A stretch of 64,000 nucleotides of DNA from Pelagibacter sp047722505 (GTDB taxonomy: Bacteria > Pseudomonadota > Alphaproteobacteria > Pelagibacterales > Pelagibacteraceae), in assembly GCF_047722505.1 (NCBI RefSeq), contig NZ_CP159814.1:62001-126000 (forward strand). The letters are read 5' to 3'. Each line of letters starts with the position of its first letter. Position 1 is the first letter of the stretch. Below, one piece after another: positions 17,656 through 25,112 of this stretch. A program made the position numbers and the translations under genes. The notes below the pieces were generated by a model. That model was not told the origin of the DNA. It searched no databases and worked only from the letters and a program-made list of their open reading frames with translations.

Positions 17656-18344
17656 TGACAAAAAATACTATTAATATAGGAATTCCAAGCAAAGGTCGTC
17701 TTAGAAAAGATATTTTAAAGATATTTAAAAAAAATAAATTAAATTTAGTCTCAGAAAGAGGTGAGAGAGATTTATTAGGATCTATTAAAAACTTAAATAA
17801 TGTTAAAGTGTTATATCTTCATGCAAGAGAGATAGTTGAAAGACTTGGAGATGGCTCTTTAGATCTTGGCTTTTCTGGATATGATTTATTAAAAGAGAGT
17901 GAAGTTAATATTCAAAAGAAGATAAGTGTTGTTAAGAATTATGGATTTGGTAAAGCAACATTAGTTGTTGCTATCCCGGACCCTTGGATTGATGTTCAAA
18001 CAGTTGCTGATTTAGAAGAAATTGCTTTTGAATTTAAAGATAAAAAGAAAAAAAGATTAAGAGTAGCAACAAAATATCCCAATTTAACAAGAGAGTTTTT
18101 GTTTTCAAAAGGAGTTACTCAATTTAAGTTAGTTAGCAGTTTAGGTGCAACTGAAGCTTATCCTTTTACTGGGTCATCTGAAATTATAACTGACATTACT
18201 TCATCTGGTGAAACTCTAAGAGCGAATAACCTTAGAATTCTCAAAGATGGTGAAATCTTAAAGTCAGAGGCCTGTATGATGGCCTCAAAATCTTCTCTAA
18301 AGAATAGTCTGGTTAAAAAATTAGTTAAGCTACTTTCCAAGTAA
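17655..18344 (+). CDS. hisG: ATP phosphoribosyltransferase catalytic subunit, short form
   Basis: Catalyses the first step of histidine synthesis, ATP + PRPP to phosphoribosyl-ATP. At 229 residues it is the short form, without the C-terminal histidine-binding regulatory domain, and so depends on HisZ. It has the periplasmic-binding-protein-like fold with GIPSKGRL, LDLGFSGYDLL and the PRPP loop around ATEAYPFTGSSEIITDI. Its 1-nt overlap with hisZ fits a fixed subunit ratio. Confidence 0.96.
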   Translation: MTKNTINIGIPSKGRLRKDILKIFKKNKLNLVSERGERDLLGSIKNLNNVKVLYLHAREIVERLGDGSLDLGFSGYDLLKESEVNIQKKISVVKNYGFGKATLVVAIPDPWIDVQTVADLEEIAFEFKDKKKKRLRVATKYPNLTREFLFSKGVTQFKLVSSLGATEAYPFTGSSEIITDITSSGETLRANNLRILKDGEILKSEACMMASKSSLKNSLVKKLVKLLSK

Positions 18345-18461
18345 AGTATCCTTAACATAGATTAAAATAATCTTAATAATATCAAGGTTTCTAAGTACTG
18401 CATAAGCTGTAACTATAGCTGCTATAATAAGTAGTATTTTTAGTATTAAGATTAATTCCAT
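18330..18461 (-). CDS. Candidate 43-residue membrane protein
   Basis: A short frame on the minus strand reads MELILILKILLIIAAIVTAY and continues to a charged end (VKDTLLGK). One strongly hydrophobic segment (residues 3-22) followed by Arg/Lys fits a single-pass small membrane protein. It overlaps the 3' end of hisG by 15 nt. There is no Shine-Dalgarno and no homologue that I recognise; it could be chance in AT-rich DNA. The remaining spacer to 18525 shows nothing else. Confidence 0.3.
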   Translation of the reverse strand: MELILILKILLIIAAIVTAYAVLRNLDIIKIILIYVKDTLLGK

Positions 18462-18525
18462 TGAGACAGTTTTAAATAATTACATATATAAATCAAATTT
18501 TTACTATAAAATATCTCATAGAATC

Positions 18526-19623
18526 ATGGATGGTATTTTATTAACTTTATTAGTTTTATTGCTTGTAGCTACATTGGGTATTCTTTATCTAAACTTAAGA
18601 TCTAAGCCAAAAGATGAAAGTGAAAATAAAGAAGCTGAAGAGATGGCCAATTTAAAGACTGAAATTACTTCATTAAAAGATACCTTAAATACTACTATTA
18701 ATACTTCACTAGGTTCAATGTCGACGTCATTTAACAACCTATCAACTGGGGTGACTAAAGATATGACAGAGGCTTTAACCAAAGTTGATGAAAAAGTAGG
18801 AAACTTTAATAGTCAGGTCGAATTATTAAATAAAAGCCAAGAGGGTATAACAAAAATTTTAGCTGGAGTTAAAAAATATGGAACTCTTGCAGAGTTTTCA
18901 TTGGATGCTCTAATCAAAGACTTATTACCTGCTTCTCAATTTCAGACCAACGTTAAGATGAAAGAAGATACAGGTGAAAATGTAGAATTTGCAATTAAGC
19001 TTCAAGGTGATGTAATGGTGCCCGTAGACTCACATTTTCCAGTAGAAAAATTTAAAGCAATTACTGATGGTTATGACGCAGATGATAAAAAAGCTGTTGC
19101 AGATGCAAGAGCAAAATTAGCTGCTGCATTTAAAGCAAAAGCTAAAAGTGTTAATGAAAAATATATTGTTCCACCAAAAACTACAGATTTTGCAATTGTT
19201 TATGCCCCAACTGAAAGTTTATATAAAGAATTAACTGAATACCAAGATCCAACTACTAAAGAATTATTAACTCAAGAATTAATGAAAAAATATAAAATTG
19301 TAATCTGTGGTCCAAATACTCTTTCTGCTTATTTGCAATCATTGCACATGGGCTTTCAATCTCTAAAAGTTCAAAAAGGTGCAACAGAAATTTATGATCA
19401 TTTAAAAACAATTAGTTCAAGATTTGGAAAACACTTTGATAATATAGTTTCTCTTAGAAAAAAATTAGAAGAAGCAATGATTGTTGTTCATAAGTTTGGA
19501 ACAGATGCAAGATCAATTAGCAGAAGCCTAGAAAATATTAAAGATCCTGAACAAATTGATAAAGTTGTTCAAACAGAAAACGTAGAAAAATTTGTTGACC
19601 ATTCAAAACAGGCAAAAAATTAA
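18526..19623 (+). CDS. rmuC: DNA recombination protein RmuC
   Basis: A 365-residue protein with an N-terminal membrane anchor (residues 4-24), a Thr/Ser/Lys-rich coiled-coil segment (about 38-108) and the conserved RmuC core from about 115 on. The core includes LPASQFQTNVKMKED and VMVPVDSHFPVEKFKAI, a restriction-endonuclease-like fold. In the family, RmuC limits inversions at short repeats and is a predicted nuclease. It is shorter than Escherichia coli RmuC, mainly in the coiled coil. A RecB-like nuclease and an ExoI homologue follow. Confidence 0.92.
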   Translation: MDGILLTLLVLLLVATLGILYLNLRSKPKDESENKEAEEMANLKTEITSLKDTLNTTINTSLGSMSTSFNNLSTGVTKDMTEALTKVDEKVGNFNSQVELLNKSQEGITKILAGVKKYGTLAEFSLDALIKDLLPASQFQTNVKMKEDTGENVEFAIKLQGDVMVPVDSHFPVEKFKAITDGYDADDKKAVADARAKLAAAFKAKAKSVNEKYIVPPKTTDFAIVYAPTESLYKELTEYQDPTTKELLTQELMKKYKIVICGPNTLSAYLQSLHMGFQSLKVQKGATEIYDHLKTISSRFGKHFDNIVSLRKKLEEAMIVVHKFGTDARSISRSLENIKDPEQIDKVVQTENVEKFVDHSKQAKN

Positions 19624-19660
19624 TTTCTTTTTTTCCTCAATACCGCTTATAACAAACTAT

Positions 19661-20347
19661 ATGCAGTGGAATAATAAATTTACTTATCCAAAATCCATGA
19701 GATCAATGGTGAGTGGCTCAAGAATGTATGCTGTAAATCAACAAAAACTTCCATCAGTAACTTCCATATTACAAGCAACACAAAGTGAAGAAAAAAAAGC
19801 ATCTCTTGCAAATTGGAAAGCAAGAGTGGGAGCTGTAGAAGCAAATAGAATTAAAAACGATGCTTCAAGTAGAGGTACATCAATGCATTCTCATTTAGAA
19901 AAATATCTATTAGGTCAATTAAATTTAGAATTATTAGAAGAAGAAAATAAATCTAAAAAAATGGCAGACGAAATTATTGAACAAGGAATTAAAAATAAAT
20001 TGTCAGAGATTTGGGGAACTGAAGCCACATTGTACTATCCAGGAAAATATGCTGGAACGTGTGATGCTTGTGGAGTGTATGAGGGACAAGAAACTATCAT
20101 CGATTTTAAACAGTCCAATAAACCGAAAAAAGAAGAGTGGATTGAGGACTATTACCTTCAATTAGGGGCTTATTCATTAGCACATAACGTTGTTTATAAC
20201 TCAAATATCACTCAAGGAATTGTCCTGTTATGTACGGTTGATAATTTATTTCAAGATTTTAGAATTCAAGGTGTTAAACTAGAAGAATATCAAAATAAGT
20301 TTTTAGAAAAAGTCGAACAGTACTATCACCAAAGGAATATCAACTAA
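19661..20347 (+). CDS. RecB-like PD-(D/E)XK nuclease, phage-exonuclease-like
   Basis: Encodes 228 residues from ATG 19661; a longer reading from 19592 starts inside rmuC and is unlikely. The RecB-family nuclease residues appear in order: RGTSMHSHLEKYL with His78, EATLY with Glu121, AGTCD with Asp135, IIDFKQS with Asp148 and Lys150, and QLGAYS with Gln167 and Tyr171. A single catalytic domain without helicase resembles exonucleases of T4-like marine phages. It is 1 nt before the ExoI gene, so the pair is cotranslated. DNA strand or end preference cannot be read from sequence. Confidence 0.78.
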   Translation: MQWNNKFTYPKSMRSMVSGSRMYAVNQQKLPSVTSILQATQSEEKKASLANWKARVGAVEANRIKNDASSRGTSMHSHLEKYLLGQLNLELLEEENKSKKMADEIIEQGIKNKLSEIWGTEATLYYPGKYAGTCDACGVYEGQETIIDFKQSNKPKKEEWIEDYYLQLGAYSLAHNVVYNSNITQGIVLLCTVDNLFQDFRIQGVKLEEYQNKFLEKVEQYYHQRNIN

Positions 20348-20348
20348 T

Positions 20349-21776
20349 ATGAATTTAGCAATATGGGACATTGAATCTAGTAGCGCCAATACTTCATGGG
20401 GAAGTATTATCGAAGTGGGTGGCATTTTAGTTGACCCAAATTTTAAAGAATTAGATCGTTTTAATTTTAGATGTAGATTGCCAGAAGGAGAAGTTCCTCA
20501 AGCAATGGCTTTAATAGTTAACAAAACTAGTGTTGATTTATTAACTAAAGGCAATTTAAGTCACTATGAAATGTTATCTCAGTTAGAAGCTACATTTAAA
20601 AAATGGAGTCCAGCATTGTTCATGGGTTGGTCAAATATTGGCTTTGATGATGAGATGATAAGAAACGAATTCTTTAGAGGAATTAGATATCCATATATTA
20701 CAAATGCAACTCCTAATAAAAGACATGATGGCTTAAATATTGCAAGAGGTGCTCATGCAGTTGATGAAAGTGTTGTAAAAACAGAAATAAATGCAAAAGG
20801 TAATGCAGTTATGAAACTAGAATCGTTAGCTAGAATGAATGGATTTGAATCTAGTGGAGCTCACTCAGCTTTATTTGATGCAGAGTTAACAGTTAAGGTT
20901 TTAGGTTTGATTAAAAAAAATCAACCTCAAACTTGGGATACATTTTTAAGAACAGCAAACAAGAGTGATACCGAGACAATATTTAAAACAGAGAAAATGT
21001 TTACTTTAGCTGAATATCATTTTGGTAAAAATTATAGATTTGTAGTTGCGCCACTTCACCCAAAACATTGTATTCACCCAATCTATCAGTGGGGCCAAGC
21101 TTTTGATCTTAAAATTGATCCGATCCCATTATTTGATATGTCAATTTCTGAACTTAAAAGTGCTATTAAAAAATTAAAGTTTTTAAGAACTATACGATCA
21201 AACAAAGCTCCTATAATTTTAGACGCAAGTTATGGATTACAAGTTGAACCATATAGCAAACTTGATCCTGATTTAATTAAAGAGCGTGCAAAGTTAGTAA
21301 ATAGTAATGAAAAATTTTCTCAAAATGTTTTAACAGCATTAAGAGAGACTGCTGAAGAAAAAGCTCAATTTGATTCACAGGTTGATTTATTAGCAGAAGA
21401 GACAATTTATAAAAAATTTACCCCTCAAAAAGACACAGCTTTATTTCCAAAATGGCACGCAGCGTCTTGGAAAGATAAATTAATGTTATTAGATAAATTT
21501 GAAGATGAGAGAATGGTAAGCTTTGGAAAAAAGATAATTTATCAAGAATCACCAGATACACTGCCTGCTGACATGTTTAAGACTATTAAACGTGGAATAG
21601 CTGAAAGAATATTGAGCGATGAAAAAGAAAAATGGTGGACATGCAAAGAATTTTATTTTGAGTGTGATAATCTAAGAGATAGATATACCAACGAAAAAGA
21701 CGAGAAAAAACTCAAGTTTTTAGACGAAATCAACGAGTTTGTTGAAGGTATACAAAAAAAATACGAGCAGGCATAA
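20349..21776 (+). CDS. sbcB: Exodeoxyribonuclease I-like 3'-5' exonuclease
   Basis: A 475-residue DEDDh exonuclease. The catalytic set is Asp7 and Glu9 in WDIES, Asp100/Asp101 in NIGFDDEMI, and His172 with Asp177 in GAHSALFDAEL. The length and a C-terminal half with an ExoI-type extension (from about residue 195) match the SbcB family, which degrades single-stranded DNA 3'-5' in repair and recombination. It starts 1 nt after the RecB-like nuclease. Assignment to the ExoI family is firm; strict orthology to E. coli sbcB is likely but not proven. Confidence 0.87.
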   Translation: MNLAIWDIESSSANTSWGSIIEVGGILVDPNFKELDRFNFRCRLPEGEVPQAMALIVNKTSVDLLTKGNLSHYEMLSQLEATFKKWSPALFMGWSNIGFDDEMIRNEFFRGIRYPYITNATPNKRHDGLNIARGAHAVDESVVKTEINAKGNAVMKLESLARMNGFESSGAHSALFDAELTVKVLGLIKKNQPQTWDTFLRTANKSDTETIFKTEKMFTLAEYHFGKNYRFVVAPLHPKHCIHPIYQWGQAFDLKIDPIPLFDMSISELKSAIKKLKFLRTIRSNKAPIILDASYGLQVEPYSKLDPDLIKERAKLVNSNEKFSQNVLTALRETAEEKAQFDSQVDLLAEETIYKKFTPQKDTALFPKWHAASWKDKLMLLDKFEDERMVSFGKKIIYQESPDTLPADMFKTIKRGIAERILSDEKEKWWTCKEFYFECDNLRDRYTNEKDEKKLKFLDEINEFVEGIQKKYEQA

Positions 21777-21851
21777 TTGACCTTTGTTAATTAACTAAAA
21801 AAATCCTTTTTTACATATTGAATAAATAGAATAAAAATTTATATAAGAAGC

Positions 21852-22169
21852 ATGCTTATAGATTTTAAAGATGAAGAATTTGAAACAAAAATTAAGAACG
21901 AAGATATCTCTGTAGTTCAATTTTCTGCAGAATGGTGTGCTCCATGTAAGAGTCTTAAACCCATCATGGATAAGTTTTCAGATAGCTACAAGGATAAAGC
22001 TAGCTTTTATTATGCTGACATTGAAAATGGTGGAATTAATACTGGTTCAGCTGCTGGTGTGAGAGGCGTACCAACTGTTATTGTTTACAAAAAAGGTGTT
22101 GAAGTAGACAGAAAAGTTGGTGGAGTTGCCGAGAGTCAAATGAAAGAATTTTTAGATAAGAATATCTAG
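21852..22169 (+). CDS. trxA: Thioredoxin, CAPC active site
   Basis: A 105-residue thioredoxin-fold protein. The active site is EWCAPCK with Cys29 and Cys32, and the cis-proline is Pro74 in RGVPT. Compared with the canonical protein, the residue after the first Cys is Ala instead of Gly, and the buried Asp (VDFWAEWC in E. coli) is Gln23. Redox potential or partner range may therefore differ. It is convergent with folC (4-nt overlap). In other alphaproteobacteria trxA sits beside folC and addAB. Confidence 0.9.
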   Translation: MLIDFKDEEFETKIKNEDISVVQFSAEWCAPCKSLKPIMDKFSDSYKDKASFYYADIENGGINTGSAAGVRGVPTVIVYKKGVEVDRKVGGVAESQMKEFLDKNI

Positions 22170-23434
22170 TTTAAGTTTAAAACTTCTCCCGCAAGATACA
22201 AAGACCCTGTAATTAAAATAATATCATTTTCTTGAAGATCAATTGAGCTAATTGCTTGTTCAACAGAATTTTTGTAATTAATATTTTCAAAATTTTTAAT
22301 TTTCTCTTTAAGTTCATTCCCCTTAATAGCATTAGGTTGATTGGGAATATCAATTGTTGTTAATGATTTAATATCTTCAAAGTAACTCATATATTCATTG
22401 TGGTCTTTATTAGCCATCATTCCTAAAATAATATGTTTGTTACAATTTAAACTTTGAAGATATTTATTTAATACTTTTGCCCCAAGTGGGTTATGAGACC
22501 CATCTATAAATAATAAATTATTACTAGTTAAATCTTTTAATTTTCCAGATTTTAACTCTTGAAGCCGTGCGATACTTTCTATTTTAGTAATACCACTCTT
22601 AATATGTTCGTCAGTTATTTTATAATCTGTTAATTGTCTAGCGGTTGCAATTGCAGTAGAGACATTTTCCAATTGAAATTCTCCTGGTAGATTAGGTTTT
22701 GGAAGTTTAAGAGTACCAAATTCATCTTCATAATAAAAAAAATCATTTTCTTTTAATGTAAAATTATAATCTTTGTTAAAGATTATTTTTTTAGAAGTAT
22801 TATCTTTAATCACATCTTCAATACTTTCGCTAATTTCATTTGAGCTTTGTTTTGCAACAATAATTTTAGAATTTAATAAAGTTGATGTTTTCTCAAATAT
22901 AATTTTTTCAACTGTTTGCTCTTCTTTTGGAAGCCAGTCTAAGTGATCAAGGCCAATAGCTGTTACAATACTAGCTAAGTTTTTTCTTAAAATATTGGTT
23001 GCATCAAATCTATGAAATAGACCTGACTCAATTAAGTTAATGTTTTCAGGGTATTTCTTTGCATAATGAAGGTAAGCAACAGTTAAAATTTCAAAGAAAG
23101 TAATTTGTGTTTGATTATTAGCTTCTTCTATTTCAGAAAAAAGATTGGCTAATTCATCATCTGTTAAAAGCTTATTGTTAAAGACAAATCTTTCGTTAAT
23201 CTTTTGAATGTGAGGGCTAGTATAAATATTACATTTATAATTTGCTTCTTTTAAAATTGCATAAAGTGCTTGAATTGTTGAAAACTTTCCGTTTGTTCCA
23301 ACAACGGAAATGCAATTAATTTGGTCTTGGGGATTACCTAATTTTTCTAAAAGATTTCTAGTTCGATCTAGGCTTAGATCGATCTCTTTAGGATGCAGCT
23401 TTTGTAAGCGTTCTACTATCTTCTGAAGTTTCAT
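22166..23434 (-). CDS. folC: Folylpolyglutamate synthase / dihydrofolate synthase
   Basis: A Mur-ligase-fold enzyme of 422 residues that adds glutamate to (dihydro)folate. The P-loop reads GTNGKFST at 46-53, where the family usually has GTNGKGS. Other signatures are TSPHIQKINERF, an EIxTVAYLHYA-type segment and DGSHNPLGAKVL. Its start lies 47 nt inside the 3' end of accD in another frame; the next downstream ATG would remove the first helix, so I keep the long form. It is the last gene of the aroA-trp-accD operon. Confidence 0.93.
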   Translation of the reverse strand: MKLQKIVERLQKLHPKEIDLSLDRTRNLLEKLGNPQDQINCISVVGTNGKFSTIQALYAILKEANYKCNIYTSPHIQKINERFVFNNKLLTDDELANLFSEIEEANNQTQITFFEILTVAYLHYAKKYPENINLIESGLFHRFDATNILRKNLASIVTAIGLDHLDWLPKEEQTVEKIIFEKTSTLLNSKIIVAKQSSNEISESIEDVIKDNTSKKIIFNKDYNFTLKENDFFYYEDEFGTLKLPKPNLPGEFQLENVSTAIATARQLTDYKITDEHIKSGITKIESIARLQELKSGKLKDLTSNNLLFIDGSHNPLGAKVLNKYLQSLNCNKHIILGMMANKDHNEYMSYFEDIKSLTTIDIPNQPNAIKGNELKEKIKNFENINYKNSVEQAISSIDLQENDIILITGSLYLAGEVLNLN

Positions 23435-24317
23435 TTTCTGATGAATTTATAACAGAATTTTTCTTTAACAATATTGATAATAATGAAACAATTTTTTCTC
23501 TTAAGTCCTTTCTCTCGACAATCATATCGATAAATCCTGATTTCTGAACGTACTCACTTCTTTGAAAGCCTTCTGGTAACTCTTCTCTCACAGTTCCTTG
23601 TATTACTCTTGCTCCTGCAAAAGCTATAAGAGCTCCCGGTTCTGCTAAGTGTAGATCACCTAACATTGCATATGAGGCCGTAATACCACCAGCAGTTGGA
23701 TCAGTTAGCACAACAATGTAGGGTAAATTATTTTTCTTTAGTTCGTTAATTGCCAGTGTCGTTCTTGTCATTTGGCTTAATGATATAAGACTTTCCATCA
23801 TCCTCATTCCACCACCAGAAGTAAACACTACAAAAGGTTGTTCATTTTCTATTGCATGTTGAATTCCATATAAAAAAGCCTCACCTTCTGCAGCACCAAT
23901 TGAGCCACCTACAAAATCAAAATCAGATGCAATCGCTGTAATTTTTAAATTTAGAATATTAGTATTAACAACCATCATTGCACAATCCATTCCAGTTTTT
24001 TTTCTAGCAGCTTTTAGTCTATCTTTATAAGGTTTTGCATCATTCCAATTTAAAGGGTCGTCTTGAGGAATGGGAGTTTTTAAAACTTCATAATTGTTTT
24101 TGCCAAATATAATATCAAATCTCTGACGTGGGCTTATTCTGTGGTGTTTGTTACAAGATGGGCAAACCCATAAGTTTTCTTCTAAATCTTTTTTTAAAAT
24201 AGGCCCCTTACAACATGAGGTCCAATCACTATTAGCTATTTCAGTTTTGGTTGCACGTGCTTTAATGATGGTCTTTATCTTCTCACCAAATCTTAAAGTT
24301 TTTTTAATCCAATTCAT
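23388..24317 (-). CDS. accD: Acetyl-CoA carboxylase carboxyltransferase subunit beta
   Basis: With AccA it transfers the carboxyl group from biotin to acetyl-CoA, the first step of fatty-acid synthesis. The 309-residue crotonase-fold protein has a carboxyltransferase core with SGGGMRMMES and DPTAGGITASYAMLGD. The N-terminal zinc ribbon is altered: cysteines are at 35, 36, 52 and 55 (CC...CxxC) where E. coli has CxxC...CxxC. It overlaps trpA by 4 nt and folC by 47 nt. The partner accA is at 46705. Confidence 0.95.
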   Translation of the reverse strand: MNWIKKTLRFGEKIKTIIKARATKTEIANSDWTSCCKGPILKKDLEENLWVCPSCNKHHRISPRQRFDIIFGKNNYEVLKTPIPQDDPLNWNDAKPYKDRLKAARKKTGMDCAMMVVNTNILNLKITAIASDFDFVGGSIGAAEGEAFLYGIQHAIENEQPFVVFTSGGGMRMMESLISLSQMTRTTLAINELKKNNLPYIVVLTDPTAGGITASYAMLGDLHLAEPGALIAFAGARVIQGTVREELPEGFQRSEYVQKSGFIDMIVERKDLREKIVSLLSILLKKNSVINSSENETSEDSRTLTKAAS

Positions 24318-25111
24318 GCTATTTTTTTTCTCAACTTTAGCACAATATTAGTTACATTTGTGACAGGATTTTGGCGTTTCTTAATAGAATTTGATATTTC
24401 TTTACATAAAGCACTACCAACCACTAATCCATCAGCCTTTCTTAAAGATGCTATAGTTTTTTCAGTAATCCCAAAGCCTATTACAATATTCTTATTCTTA
24501 TTAAGGTTCTTAATCTTACTGTAACGCTCTAATATTTTTTTAGGTGAAACCTTTAGTTTGCCTCCAGTTGTTGAGAGCATACTGATATAATAAACCATAT
24601 CATGAGAGTCTTTTATAATTTTTTTCATTCTGCTCGGAGACGTAGTAGGAGATACTAACTGAATAAAACTAATACCTTTTTTCTTACACTTTTTTGCAAA
24701 TTCTTTATTTTCTGGATAAGGAAGATCGACAACAATTAATCCATCTACTCCTACTTTTTTACAAATATTTATAAAGTTATTATCTCCATATTGATAAATC
24801 ATATTATAATAACCCATCAGTATTACAGGTTTTGATTGTTTTGATTTTTTAAAATCTTTAACTATTGAAAAAACATCTTTAATTTTAATACCATTTTTTA
24901 AAGCTCTATAAGCACTTGATTGAATCTGGCCACCATCTGCAATTGGAGTGTTATGGGGAAAACCTATCTCACAAATATCAGCATACTTTGCAATTGACTT
25001 TAATATTTCAAGTGATTTTTTTTTACTATTATCACCAGCTACTGTGTATGTTAGTAATGCAGGTCTTTTTTCAGTTTTTACTTTTTTAAATGCTAAGTTA
25101 ATTAATGACAT
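24314..25111 (-). CDS. trpA: Tryptophan synthase alpha subunit (divergent)
   Basis: Cleaves indole-3-glycerol phosphate to indole in the canonical complex with TrpB. The 265-residue TIM barrel keeps the general catalytic pair, Glu in the ICEIG strand and Asp in PIADGG, plus the VVDLP and GFGI phosphate-side strands. The highly conserved PFSDP motif before ADG is changed to PHNTP, and the GVTG loop reads STTGGK. These lie near loops that close the active site and contact TrpB. It is 1 nt after trpB. Confidence 0.9.
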   Translation of the reverse strand: MSLINLAFKKVKTEKRPALLTYTVAGDNSKKKSLEILKSIAKYADICEIGFPHNTPIADGGQIQSSAYRALKNGIKIKDVFSIVKDFKKSKQSKPVILMGYYNMIYQYGDNNFINICKKVGVDGLIVVDLPYPENKEFAKKCKKKGISFIQLVSPTTSPSRMKKIIKDSHDMVYYISMLSTTGGKLKVSPKKILERYSKIKNLNKNKNIVIGFGITEKTIASLRKADGLVVGSALCKEISNSIKKRQNPVTNVTNIVLKLRKKIA

Positions 25112-25112
25112 C

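Noticed and set aside
19592..19660. Upstream extension of the RecB-like nuclease gene into rmuC
   Set aside because: The added residues are hydrophobic and unlike the family; the ATG at 19661 is better placed.
18526..21776. Prophage remnant or defence island suggested by the nuclease cluster
   Set aside because: No integrase, capsid, tail, terminase or toxin genes nearby, and base composition looks like the neighbours; RmuC and ExoI are ordinary repair proteins.
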